DNA of 64,000 nucleotides from an uncultured Pelagibacteraceae bacterium (GTDB lineage: Bacteria > Pseudomonadota > Alphaproteobacteria > Pelagibacterales > Pelagibacteraceae). The DNA lies in assembly GCA_902618485.1 (NCBI GenBank), contig CACNAR010000006.1:22903-86902 (forward strand). Reading direction: 5' to 3'. The position numbers and the translations under genes are program-made. The notes under the pieces are model-generated. The model was not told where the DNA came from and ran no database searches. It saw nothing but the letters and a program-made list of their open reading frames with translations. Positions 1 to 8,111 of this stretch are shown here, piece after piece; within the stretch, counting starts at the first letter, position 1; each line of letters begins with the position of its first letter.

Positions 1-1
1 A

Positions 2-151
2 ATGAGTTTTATAAAAGAATTTTGGGAGTTTCTAAAAGTAAGAAAGAAATATTGGCTTTTACCAATTATAATAGTCCTCGTTTTATTTGGTGGATTAATT
101 GTTCTTACCCAAGGTTCTGCGGTAGCTCCATTTATTTATACAATTTTTTAA
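2..151 (+). CDS. DUF5989 family membrane peptide (49 aa)
   Basis: This short gene encodes 49 residues beginning MSFIKEFWEFLKVRKK and containing one hydrophobic segment (about residues 18-35) followed by LTQGSAVAPFIYTIF. The pattern of a basic amphipathic head, one membrane span and a SAVAPFIYT(I/L)F tail is what I recognise as the DUF5989 family. Such genes commonly sit directly before NodU/CmcH-type carbamoyltransferases, which is the arrangement here: the carbamoyltransferase start follows its stop after one base. Its function is unknown; a membrane anchor or partner for the carbamoyltransferase is inference. The start codon is at the window edge, so no ribosome-binding site can be judged. 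Confidence 0.8.
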   Translation: MSFIKEFWEFLKVRKKYWLLPIIIVLVLFGGLIVLTQGSAVAPFIYTIF

Positions 152-152
152 A

Positions 153-1988
153 GTGACTTCAATTTTAGGTATTTCTGCATTTTATCACGATAGTGCAGCT
201 TGTTTGTTAAAAGATGGTAAGATAATTGCAGCAGCGCAAGAGGAAAGATTTTCTAGAAAAAAACACGATCCAAGGTATCCACATCATGCTGTTGAATTTG
301 TTCTAAATTATTCAAGAATGAAATTGAGTGAGATAGATCAAATAGTTTTTTTTGAAAAACCTTTTTTAAAATTTGAGAGATTATTAGAAACCTATGTTGC
401 CTTTGCACCGAGAGGATTTGTTTCATTTGCAAAAGCGATGCCATTATGGATTAAAGAGAAACTTTTTCAGAAAAATCTTTTATTCAATAAGCTAAAAGAA
501 CATGATGAAAATTTTAAATCTGATGAAAATATTTTCTTTTCAGATCATCATTTAAGTCATGCAGCTAGTGCCTTTTTTCCTTCACCCTTTGAAGAAGCAG
601 TCGTATTAACTGCTGATGGTGTTGGTGAATGGGCAACGACAACTGTTGCTGTTGGAAAAAAAAATGATTTAGAGATAAAAAAGGAAATACATTTTCCACA
701 TTCACTTGGACTTTTGTATTCTACTTTTACTTATTATACAGGCTTTAAGGTAAATAGTGGAGAGTATAAACTTATGGGTTTGGCACCTTATGGAAATCCA
801 ATTTATGAGGACAAAGTAAAAGAATTGGTTGATATAAAAGACGATGGAACTTTTAGACTAGATCAAAAATATTTTAATTATGCAACTGGTCTTACTATGA
901 CTAACAAAAAGTTTCATGATTTATTTGGACAAAAACCTCGTGATCCAAAAAATGAAAAGATTACTCAATTTCATATGGATATTGCAGCCTCAATTCAAAA
1001 AGTAACAGAAGAAATAATGATCAAGTTAGCAAAAGCTATTCGTCAAGAATATAATATCAAAAATTTATGTTTAGCGGGTGGTGTAGCTTTAAATTGTGTC
1101 GCTAACGGAAAAATTCTTCAGGAAAAGATTTTTGATAATATTTGGATACAACCTGCAGCAGGAGATGCTGGAGGGTCTTTAGGTGCAGCTTTAGCTCTTT
1201 GGCATATTGAACAAAAAAAAGAAAGAGTTATTAATTCAAGTGATGACATGAAGGGTTCATATTTAGGAACTGAATTCAATCAAGAAGAAATTGAGGAAGA
1301 ATTAAAGTCAGCAGGGGCCACTTTTGAAAAGTTGCAATACGAGGATTTAATAAGTAAGACAGCAGAATTTTTATCAAATGAAAAAGCAATAGGTTGGTTT
1401 CAAGGAAGAATGGAGTTTGGACCAAGAGCTCTAGGTGCTAGATCTATTTTAGGTGATCCAAGATCAGATAAAATGCAAAAAAACCTTAATTTAAAAGTTA
1501 AATATCGAGAAAGCTTCAGACCTTTTGCTCCATCAATTTTAAGAGAAGATTTAACTGAATGGTTTAATATAAATGTAGATAGTCCTTATATGTTGTTAGT
1601 AGCTGACGTAAATTCCAATAAAAAAATTGAAATGAACGAGGAACAAAAAAAACTTTTTGGTATAGATAAATTAAACATCAAAAGATCTGAGATACCGGCA
1701 GTAACTCATATTGATTATTCTGCCAGAATACAAACTGTTACTAAAGAAACTAATAAACCTTATTATGATTTAATCTCCAAATTTAAAGAAAAAACTGGTT
1801 GCCCAGTAATAGTTAATACATCATTTAATGTGAGAGGAGAGCCTATAGTTAATTCTCCAACAGATGCGTTTAATTGTTTTATGGGAACAGAGTTGGATTA
1901 TTTAGTCATTGGAAATTGTTTTTTGGAAAAATCTAAACAAGATCCAAATCTCAAAAAAGATTATACTAAAGAATTCGAACTAGATTGA
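153..1988 (+). CDS. Carbamoyltransferase, NodU/CmcH/TobZ family
   Basis: The 611-residue protein matches the full length of the NodU/CmcH/TobZ O-carbamoyltransferases, which make carbamoyl-adenylate from carbamoyl phosphate and ATP and move the carbamoyl group to a sugar or other hydroxyl. The N-terminal Kae1-like domain shows SAFYHDSAACLL near the start, DHHLSHAASAFF at about residue 131 (metal-binding histidines) and the GEYKLMGLAPYG motif at about 203-215. The C-terminal domain shows GRMEFGPRALGARSILGDPR (about 418-437), RESFRPFAPS and NTSFNVRGEPIV. The start is GTG, one base after the DUF5989 stop, so the two are probably co-translated. The acceptor is unknown; a surface glycan or secondary metabolite is inference from the family. 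Confidence 0.93.
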   Translation: MTSILGISAFYHDSAACLLKDGKIIAAAQEERFSRKKHDPRYPHHAVEFVLNYSRMKLSEIDQIVFFEKPFLKFERLLETYVAFAPRGFVSFAKAMPLWIKEKLFQKNLLFNKLKEHDENFKSDENIFFSDHHLSHAASAFFPSPFEEAVVLTADGVGEWATTTVAVGKKNDLEIKKEIHFPHSLGLLYSTFTYYTGFKVNSGEYKLMGLAPYGNPIYEDKVKELVDIKDDGTFRLDQKYFNYATGLTMTNKKFHDLFGQKPRDPKNEKITQFHMDIAASIQKVTEEIMIKLAKAIRQEYNIKNLCLAGGVALNCVANGKILQEKIFDNIWIQPAAGDAGGSLGAALALWHIEQKKERVINSSDDMKGSYLGTEFNQEEIEEELKSAGATFEKLQYEDLISKTAEFLSNEKAIGWFQGRMEFGPRALGARSILGDPRSDKMQKNLNLKVKYRESFRPFAPSILREDLTEWFNINVDSPYMLLVADVNSNKKIEMNEEQKKLFGIDKLNIKRSEIPAVTHIDYSARIQTVTKETNKPYYDLISKFKEKTGCPVIVNTSFNVRGEPIVNSPTDAFNCFMGTELDYLVIGNCFLEKSKQDPNLKKDYTKEFELD

Positions 1989-2021
1989 TTAGTGGGGGCG
2001 TTCTGTTGCTAGGTTCACCTA

Positions 2022-2138
2022 TTAGTGCATATCTGGCCAGTTTTTATTATTATATCTATCAAGTTCTTTTTTACTAAAAGGCCTAAACAGAACCCAAAAT
2101 ATTACTATAGCTAAAGATATAAGTATTAATGTTTTCAC
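2022..2138 (-). CDS. Membrane microprotein with LFRPxSK motif (38 aa), copy 1
   Basis: This short open frame on the minus strand starts with GTG and encodes 38 residues: a hydrophobic span (LILISLAIVIFWVLF) followed by RPFSKKELDRYNNKNWPDMH. The second half resembles the 39-residue product of 21851..21970, which has LFRPTSKEEEDNFNSKNNW, so the two look like paralogues: one transmembrane helix, then RPxSKxExDxxNxKN and a tryptophan. An in-frame stop lies upstream, so GTG is the likely start; no Shine-Dalgarno sequence is visible. It is convergent with the carbamoyltransferase gene. The function is unknown. The resemblance to the second copy is the main reason to believe it is translated. Confidence 0.5.
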   Translation of the reverse strand: MKTLILISLAIVIFWVLFRPFSKKELDRYNNKNWPDMH

Positions 2139-2260
2139 TTTGCTAGTTTAGTATAGTCATTAGTCTTAGTCTAGTTTGAAATCCTAAGTTTTTATAGTGT
2201 ATTTTTAATAAATGGTATGGTTAAATATTTTTTGAATTTTTAAATACTAAAATCAAATTA

Positions 2261-3067
2261 ATGAATAAAGAAAACAAAAAAATTAATAGAAAAAAAATTG
2301 CAATTATATCGTATGGTAATTGTGCAAATTTAGGTGATCGTATAGGACAATCTATAATTTTGGGTATGATACCATTTGATTGTTATGTGGATTTTCTTAA
2401 TTTACCTCCATTTTGGAGTGATAAATACAATGATAATCAATATGATTTAGTAATAATTGGAACTGGTCACAGCATTTTCCATAAAACTTTAAACAACAAT
2501 GAGTTTAATAAATTTTTAGAAAATCAAAAAAAAATAATAGGTGTTTTTGGTTTACAATATCATGATTTATTAGATAAAAAAAAATTTGATAATTTCACAG
2601 AAAAATTTACTCACATATTTGTAAGAAATAAAAAGGATTTAATTTTTTTTAAAAATAAAAAGATAATTTCACATTCTGGTGATATATTAACTTCATATTT
2701 TCCACTTACAAATTGGACAATCGATGATAAAGTAATAATTCATCCTGGTATTCAAAAAAATAATCAAGATGGATTACAATTAGTAAAAAAAATTCAAGCT
2801 CATAAAATTGTTGAAAGTAGCAGACTTCACCCTTTATTAGCAGGACTTCAATCTTGTGATGAGTTTGTTTTTCATGAGCAAAAAGAAATGGGAAATGAGA
2901 TAAAATCTAATAAATTTAGCAATATGCTTTATGATATTTTTGACAAAAATTTCGAACCTGGAATTCAATATAAAGTTGATAGAGATTTAGTATTAAGTTA
3001 CAGAAAATTTGTCTTTAATAGTTTATCATTAATAGAGGAAAAAATTAAAAAAAGTATTCAAAGTTAA
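2261..3067 (+). CDS. Polysaccharide pyruvyltransferase-like protein
   Basis: The 268-residue protein has no signal peptide. Near the N terminus it has IAIISYGNCANLGDRIGQSI, resembling the glycine-rich NxGD start of polysaccharide pyruvyl transferase (WcaK/CsaB-type) proteins, then a VIIGTGHSIFH strand-loop. The C-terminal half carries VESSRLHPLLAGLQSCDEFVF, similar to the S.RLH..LA segment of the same superfamily. It is shorter than typical members (300-400 residues), so the call is tentative; another Rossmann-like sugar-modifying enzyme is possible. It lies downstream of the carbamoyltransferase, fitting a role in glycan decoration, but 272 bases and an opposite-strand microgene separate them. 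It converges with the M23 peptidase gene, with 3 bases between the stops. Confidence 0.45.
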   Translation: MNKENKKINRKKIAIISYGNCANLGDRIGQSIILGMIPFDCYVDFLNLPPFWSDKYNDNQYDLVIIGTGHSIFHKTLNNNEFNKFLENQKKIIGVFGLQYHDLLDKKKFDNFTEKFTHIFVRNKKDLIFFKNKKIISHSGDILTSYFPLTNWTIDDKVIIHPGIQKNNQDGLQLVKKIQAHKIVESSRLHPLLAGLQSCDEFVFHEQKEMGNEIKSNKFSNMLYDIFDKNFEPGIQYKVDRDLVLSYRKFVFNSLSLIEEKIKKSIQS

Positions 3068-3070
3068 AAT

Positions 3071-3877
3071 TTATTTACTAATAATCGACATAGGATCTAA
3101 TCTTGTTTGAAACCAATTAACCCTAAAATCTAAATGCGGCCCCGTGGATCTTCCAGTCGATCCAACTGTTCCAATAATATCTCCTTGATTTATTTTATCA
3201 CCCACTGATACCATTACACTTTCAAGATGAGAATATATTGTGGAAATACCATGTCCATGATCCATAATTATAGTCCCACCAGTATAATAAAGATCATCCT
3301 CTGCCATTGTTACAGTGCCAGAGCCTGATGATTTGATCATAGTTCCTTTTTTAGCTGCGATATCAATTCCATAATGTGGCCATTTAGGTTTACCATTTAA
3401 AATTCTTTGACTTCCATAAACTCCACTTATAATTCCTTTAACTGGCATGATGAATTGATTTTTAAAGAAAGGTAAGTCGGAATTAATTGCTCTTGCTTTT
3501 CCTATCTTATTATTTTCCTCTTTAATTCTTTTATAAACTGACTCTGGTGGAGTTACTTTACTTTCCTCTAGTCCATCTATTCTTTGGATATTATATTTTC
3601 TTTTTAAAACTTTCTTTACTATTTTCTCTTTTTTACCATCTTGAATTTTCGTTATGGTAAGGTCAAATTTTCTATCTCTATCTATACCAAAAGCAAAAAA
3701 ACCATCCTTAGATACTTTAACCTCTTTTTTATCAATTATAATTTTTGCCGAAGGGTTTGTAATACCAACAATAAAATGACCCTGTAAAAATTTTCCTTTA
3801 AATTCAATAGCGTATGAGTAAGTAGGGATGAGAAAGATTATGAAAAAAAATAATCTAAATATTATTTTGCTGTCCAT
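3071..3877 (-). CDS. M23 family (LytM-type) metallopeptidase, exported
   Basis: The 268-residue protein begins with a Sec signal (hydrophobic residues 5-22, SYA before the likely cleavage) and ends in an M23 peptidase domain, about residues 150-262. Putative zinc ligands are H168 and D172 in HYGID; H217 lies in IYSHLE and H248 in GPHLD. The usual HLH motif reads H248-L-D250 here, so the third zinc ligand would be aspartate. I believe this HLD(W/F)R variant also occurs in other proteobacterial M23 proteins. It probably acts on peptidoglycan peptides in the periplasm, or regulates amidases if inactive. It is the last gene of the GMC-TerC-SDR-M23 run, and its start overlaps the SDR stop by 16 bases. 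Confidence 0.85.
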   Translation of the reverse strand: MDSKIIFRLFFFIIFLIPTYSYAIEFKGKFLQGHFIVGITNPSAKIIIDKKEVKVSKDGFFAFGIDRDRKFDLTITKIQDGKKEKIVKKVLKRKYNIQRIDGLEESKVTPPESVYKRIKEENNKIGKARAINSDLPFFKNQFIMPVKGIISGVYGSQRILNGKPKWPHYGIDIAAKKGTMIKSSGSGTVTMAEDDLYYTGGTIIMDHGHGISTIYSHLESVMVSVGDKINQGDIIGTVGSTGRSTGPHLDFRVNWFQTRLDPMSIISK

Positions 3878-4629
3878 CCACCATCAACCAATAATGAAGT
3901 TCCTGTAATCATTGAAGCTGCATCAGAAGCTAAAAATACTACAGCTGAAGCTACCTCAGATAGTTCTGCAAATCTTCCTAAGGGAATATTATTCAGCATA
4001 TCTCTTTTAAATTTTTTATCTTTTAAAAACTTTTTAGTCATAGGAGTTACAACAAAGGTCGGGCAAACAGTATTAACTCTAATATTATATTTTGCTAAAT
4101 CTATAGACATTCCTTTCGTCAAACCCTCTAAACCAAATTTATTCATGTTATAGACACTCCTTATAGGTCCACCTACATGCCCCATTTGTGATGACATGTT
4201 TACAATAGATCCTCCTAATTTTTTTCTATTTTTTGATTTTATCATTTTTAATGCACAAAGATGGGCCAAGTTAAAACTAGCTATTGTATTAATCTTAACC
4301 ATATATTCCATATCTTCCTTTTTAACTTTAGTAAAATGGGCTGGTCTATTGTTTCCTGCGTTATTAATTAAGATATCTATCCTTGGCTGTTTATTGATAA
4401 TTTTTTTAACTTCATCGTAATTTGTAATATCACAAACATAAGATTTACATTTTGATTTAAATTTTTTTATTTTCATAGAAACTTCATTTAAATCTTTATT
4501 AGTTCTACTTATAATGATTAAATTTGCTCCAGCTTCAGCCAAAGCTATTGCACAAGCTCTACCAATTCCTTTGCCCGCACCAGTTACAACTGCAGTTTTA
4601 TTTTTAAAATTATAATTTTTTAAGAACAT
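3862..4629 (-). CDS. Short-chain dehydrogenase/reductase (SDR)
   Basis: The 255-residue protein is a classical SDR: a TGAGKGIGRA dinucleotide-binding loop near residue 17, NNAG at about 89, the catalytic serine in IVNMSSQMG, and the YxxxK pair in YNMNK. The end LVDGGWTAK is the standard SDR C terminus. It probably oxidises or reduces a small alcohol or keto compound with NAD(P); the substrate cannot be read from sequence. It is the third gene of a leftward operon after a GMC oxidoreductase and a TerC-like protein; its ATG overlaps the TerC stop by one base (TAATG). With the GMC enzyme and the divergent TRAP transporter it suggests catabolism of an imported hydroxy compound, which is inference. 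Confidence 0.88.
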   Translation of the reverse strand: MFLKNYNFKNKTAVVTGAGKGIGRACAIALAEAGANLIIISRTNKDLNEVSMKIKKFKSKCKSYVCDITNYDEVKKIINKQPRIDILINNAGNNRPAHFTKVKKEDMEYMVKINTIASFNLAHLCALKMIKSKNRKKLGGSIVNMSSQMGHVGGPIRSVYNMNKFGLEGLTKGMSIDLAKYNIRVNTVCPTFVVTPMTKKFLKDKKFKRDMLNNIPLGRFAELSEVASAVVFLASDAASMITGTSLLVDGGWTAK

Positions 4630-5222
4630 TATAAAAATAATATTTTAATATCAGTGTAAATCAACTCAATAGCAACAATAAGTATCGCTATCAAGCCAGC
4701 CCAAGCTATCCATTTATACTTTTTTATCCAATTAGATATTAATGTTGCAGCTGTTGCCATTAAGACAATTGATAAAACTAGTCCAAAAACTAATAAGTAG
4801 TAATGATCTCCAGCTGCTCCAGCAACTCCCAAAACATTATCTAAACTCATGGTAAAATCAGCTAATAAAATTGTCCAAATTGCTTTTAAGAAACTCGAAT
4901 TATCTACTTTAATGTCACTATCATGATTTGAACCTTTAACCACATCTACGTAAAGTTTATAAACAATATAAAGTAAAAGTAACCCACCAATTAATCTTAA
5001 ACCTGTTATCTGCAATAAATAAGCTGTCAATAATGTTAAGATTATTCTTAGAACAACTGCACCACCAATACCCCAAAAAATAATTTTCTTTCTTTGCTCT
5101 AAAGGAAATTTTGAGGCAACCATTCCGATAATAATTGCATTGTCTCCTGCAAGCACAAGGTCTATTAAGATTATTTGTGTTAAGATAGTAATTTGTTCTG
5201 GTGTAACAAAATCAGCAAACAT
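4629..5222 (-). CDS. TerC/YjbE family integral membrane protein
   Basis: The 197-residue protein has about seven hydrophobic segments and the TerC signatures DLVLAGDNAIIIGM (about residues 21-34) and ADFTMSLDNVLGVAG (about 120-134), whose aspartate and asparagine residues in the membrane are thought to bind metal ions. The length and pattern fit the YjbE-like branch of the TerC family, members of which are linked to manganese or calcium export or to metal loading of exported enzymes. It lies between a GMC oxidoreductase and an SDR with one-base TAATG overlaps on both sides, so it is translated as part of that operon. Why a metal-type transporter sits with these dehydrogenases is unclear. Confidence 0.85.
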   Translation of the reverse strand: MFADFVTPEQITILTQIILIDLVLAGDNAIIIGMVASKFPLEQRKKIIFWGIGGAVVLRIILTLLTAYLLQITGLRLIGGLLLLYIVYKLYVDVVKGSNHDSDIKVDNSSFLKAIWTILLADFTMSLDNVLGVAGAAGDHYYLLVFGLVLSIVLMATAATLISNWIKKYKWIAWAGLIAILIVAIELIYTDIKILFL

Positions 5223-6817
5223 TAACCCCTAAGTATCATATCAGCACCTTTTTCTGCAATCATTATTGTCGGTGCATTCGTATTACCAGAAGTTATATTG
5301 GGCATTATAGATGCATCAATAACTCTTAAATTATTTAAACCTTTAACTTTAAGTGTTTCATCAACCACTGCCATATCATCTTGTCCCATTTTACATGTAC
5401 CAACAGGATGAAAAATAGTTTGAGCATAATCTGCACCAGCTTTTACCAGCTCTTCATCATCATTAATATTTATTCCTGGTCTATATTCTTCAGGGTTATA
5501 TTTTTTAAAAGTTTCAGACTCCATTACAATTTTTCTTGTAAGTTTTAATCCTTTTGCTGCAATCATTCGATCATGTTCTGTTGATAGATAGTTAAGTTTT
5601 ACTTTTGCATAAATTCTAGAGTCTTTATTTGTAATATTTACGTGACCTCTACTAGTCGGTCTAATGTTTGATACAGTTGGTGTAAACGCATGGAAATCAT
5701 GATTTTTTGTTGCACCTAAAGTATCCATACTCATTGGTTGAACATGCCATTGAAGATCTGGTAATTCTAAAGAGGGATCACTTTTGGCAAACATGCACAT
5801 TTGACTAGCACCCATTGTCATTGGTCCACTTCTATTGAAAACATATTCTAGTCCAATCATTAATTTACCGAACAAACTGTTAATTTTTTTATTTAACGAC
5901 TTGAGCCCATGAATTTTATAAATTGGTCTAAACATTAGGTGATCTTGGAGATTTTCTCCTACTCCTTTTAGATCATGAACCATATCTATACCTAAATTTC
6001 TTAGCTTATCAGAGTTACCTATCCCAGAGGTTTGTAAAATTTGTGGAGAACCAATAGATCCAGATGATAGGATAACCTCTTTATTGACTATAACTTTTTT
6101 AAGCTCGTTCTCTTGCCAATATTCAACACTTTTTGTTGTTTTATTTTCAAAGTTAATTTTTTTCACATGAGCTTTGGTAACGATTTTTAAATTTGTTCTA
6201 TGTTTTATCGGATTTAAATATCCAACTGCAGTACTACACCTAAAACCATCTTTTTCAGTAACTTGGAAATATCCACAACCATGATTATTACCAGTATTAA
6301 AATCTTTGGTTTTAGGTATGCCAAATTCTTCTGCAGCATTTTGAAACTCATTTAGTAATGGTAATTGTATTCTTTGGTCAGATACAGACAAAGGGCCGCC
6401 AACTCCATGAAAATCATTTTTTCCACGCTCTTGATTTTCTGCTTTGATGAAATATGGAAGAACATCGTCCCAACCCCAACCAGTATTACCTAATTGACGC
6501 CAAATATCATAATCTCTACTTTGGCCTCTAATATATAACAAACCATTAATTGCTGAACTTCCACCTAAAGTTTTTCCTCTTGGATACCGAATGGAGCGAT
6601 TATTCATTGTCTCGTCTGGTTCGGTTTTGTAACACCAATCAACAGAGGGGTTGTGCATAGTTTTAAAATATCCAACAGGAATGTGTATCCAGGGATAATT
6701 ATCTTTTCCTCCTGCTTCAATTAATAAGACTTTATTTTGTGAATTTTCAGAAAGTCTATTTGCGAGAACGCATCCAGCAGATCCAGCACCAATAATTATA
6801 AAATCAAAATTTTCCAT
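5222..6817 (-). CDS. GMC family FAD oxidoreductase (choline dehydrogenase-like)
   Basis: The 531-residue protein has the FAD-binding motif IIGAGSAGCVLANRL at the N terminus, the GMC signature GKTLGGSSAINGLLYIRG (about residues 80-97), the second signature with SSGSIGSPQILQTSGIG (about 252-268), and the catalytic region FHPVGTCKMG followed by NITSGNTNAP near the C terminus. This is a full-length GMC enzyme of the BetA/AlkJ type that oxidises a primary alcohol to an aldehyde and passes electrons to the respiratory chain. Choline is only one of several possible substrates, and no BetB gene is adjacent, so I give no symbol. It heads the leftward operon and faces a TRAP transporter across 133 bases. 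Confidence 0.9.
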   Translation of the reverse strand: MENFDFIIIGAGSAGCVLANRLSENSQNKVLLIEAGGKDNYPWIHIPVGYFKTMHNPSVDWCYKTEPDETMNNRSIRYPRGKTLGGSSAINGLLYIRGQSRDYDIWRQLGNTGWGWDDVLPYFIKAENQERGKNDFHGVGGPLSVSDQRIQLPLLNEFQNAAEEFGIPKTKDFNTGNNHGCGYFQVTEKDGFRCSTAVGYLNPIKHRTNLKIVTKAHVKKINFENKTTKSVEYWQENELKKVIVNKEVILSSGSIGSPQILQTSGIGNSDKLRNLGIDMVHDLKGVGENLQDHLMFRPIYKIHGLKSLNKKINSLFGKLMIGLEYVFNRSGPMTMGASQMCMFAKSDPSLELPDLQWHVQPMSMDTLGATKNHDFHAFTPTVSNIRPTSRGHVNITNKDSRIYAKVKLNYLSTEHDRMIAAKGLKLTRKIVMESETFKKYNPEEYRPGININDDEELVKAGADYAQTIFHPVGTCKMGQDDMAVVDETLKVKGLNNLRVIDASIMPNITSGNTNAPTIMIAEKGADMILRG

Positions 6818-6938
6818 CTCTAGTTGAATTAATTTTTTACTAAACTTAATTAATCATCTTTACACTCATATTAATCGATTGTCACTTGTATCAGGTTTGT
6901 TTTTCTGATTGAATTGATTACGTTAAATTTAACTAACA

Positions 6939-6943
6939 AGAGG
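6939..6943 (+). promoter_or_regulatory. Strong Shine-Dalgarno sequence of dctP
   Basis: The sequence AGAGG lies 7 bases before the ATG of the substrate-binding protein. Most genes in this window show no clear Shine-Dalgarno element, so this one suggests strong initiation, as expected for an abundant periplasmic binding protein. Confidence 0.7.
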
Positions 6944-6950
6944 AAATATA

Positions 6951-8045
6951 ATGAAAAAAATCATTTCAATGTTATTTGCATCTGTTTTAGTACTTGGATT
7001 TGTATCCAATGCTAATGCTGCAAAAACACTAAAATGTCAGACAGTTCTTAACACTAAAGCTGATGAAGTGAAAATGTTAAAGGACTTTACTGATACAGTA
7101 ACTGAATTAACAGCTGGTTCGTTAAAATTTGAAATTTTACCTGCGGGCGCTGTTGTTGGAGTTAAGGAAACCCTTGACGCTGTTGATAAAGGACTGATTG
7201 ATTGTGGTTTCGCATGGACTCACTATTGGTCAGGAGATCATCCTGCTGCTATGTTATTTGGTTCGCCAGTAGCTGGTGGTGGAGTTGGTATCGACAATAT
7301 CGCATTCTTATCATGGTTCCAATACGGTGGTGGTAAAGAATTATACGACCAACTATGGAAAGAAATGGGAAGAGACATAAAAGGATTTATGATTCAACCA
7401 GTAGGTCCAGAAGCTTTAGGTTGGTTTCCAAAACCAATTAAAGATATGGCTGACTTTAGAAAATATAAGTTCAGAACTCCTCCAGGAATTCCAGGACAAA
7501 CTTACAAAGACATTGGTATAGCTTCTGTTGCAATGGGTGGTGGAGATATTTTACCAGCTCTTGAAGCAGGAACAATCGATGCTGCTGAATGGTGTTGTCC
7601 AAAACCAGATTTAACATTTGGTTTCCAAAAAGTATTAAAGCATTATTATTTACAAGGTTTACACCAAGTAGTCGTTAATGCTGACTTTTATATTACTGGA
7701 AAAACTTATAACGCTATGAGTGCTCATGAGAAAAAGTCTCTTGAAGTAGCTGCTAATGCTTCATTAGCAAAATCTTTAAGTTACAGAATCTATGAGAATG
7801 GTAAAGCTCTTAGAGAGTTAACTACTAAACATGGAGTAATTTTAGAGGACACTCCTTCTGATTATTTCACAGAATATATGGCTGCTGCAAAAGCATCTTT
7901 AAATAAGAATGCTAAAGATAACAAATTCTTTAACGAAGTTTATACTTCAATGAAGAATTTTGCTGATGTAGCTGTTCCTTTCTGGAGTGGTGCTCAAATG
8001 TCAAATGCGAAGCTAGGAATGGCTCACGCAGCAACATTAAAGTAA
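6951..8045 (+). CDS. TRAP transporter solute-binding protein, DctP/TakP-like
   Basis: The 364-residue protein has a clear Sec signal (MKKIISMLFASVLVLGFVSN, cleavage probably after NANA). The mature part has the DctP-family layout, with the conserved arginine that binds a substrate carboxylate in KYKFRTPPG (about residue 175), then ALEAGTIDAAEW. The segments QPVGPEALGWF and CCPKPDLTFGF resemble the TakP-like group that binds 2-oxo acids, lactate or related monocarboxylates, often with a divalent metal. It captures its ligand in the periplasm and delivers it to DctQM. A strong ribosome-binding site precedes it and a stem-loop follows it, matching a binding protein made in excess over the membrane subunits. 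The ligand is not certain. Confidence 0.9.
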   Translation: MKKIISMLFASVLVLGFVSNANAAKTLKCQTVLNTKADEVKMLKDFTDTVTELTAGSLKFEILPAGAVVGVKETLDAVDKGLIDCGFAWTHYWSGDHPAAMLFGSPVAGGGVGIDNIAFLSWFQYGGGKELYDQLWKEMGRDIKGFMIQPVGPEALGWFPKPIKDMADFRKYKFRTPPGIPGQTYKDIGIASVAMGGGDILPALEAGTIDAAEWCCPKPDLTFGFQKVLKHYYLQGLHQVVVNADFYITGKTYNAMSAHEKKSLEVAANASLAKSLSYRIYENGKALRELTTKHGVILEDTPSDYFTEYMAAAKASLNKNAKDNKFFNEVYTSMKNFADVAVPFWSGAQMSNAKLGMAHAATLK

Positions 8046-8069
8046 TCAGTAATTAATCTTAATTTAATT

Positions 8070-8093
8070 AGAGCGGACTTTTAAGTCCGCTCT
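8070..8093 (+). terminator. Stem-loop between dctP and dctQ (attenuating or RNA-stabilising)
   Basis: A perfect 10-bp inverted repeat (AGAGCGGACT, loop TTTA, AGTCCGCTCT) lies 24 bases after the dctP stop and 18 bases before the dctQ start. It is far more GC-rich than its surroundings. The tract after it is only moderately T-rich (AGTTTCT), so it is probably a partial terminator or a 3-prime stabiliser that raises dctP mRNA over dctQM, not a complete stop. Confidence 0.75.
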
Positions 8094-8111
8094 AGTTTCT
8101 AATTCAAACTT

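Noticed and set aside
5222..6817. Assignment of the GMC oxidoreductase as choline dehydrogenase BetA
   Set aside because: GMC enzymes with this pattern oxidise many alcohols, and neither betB nor a choline transporter is adjacent.
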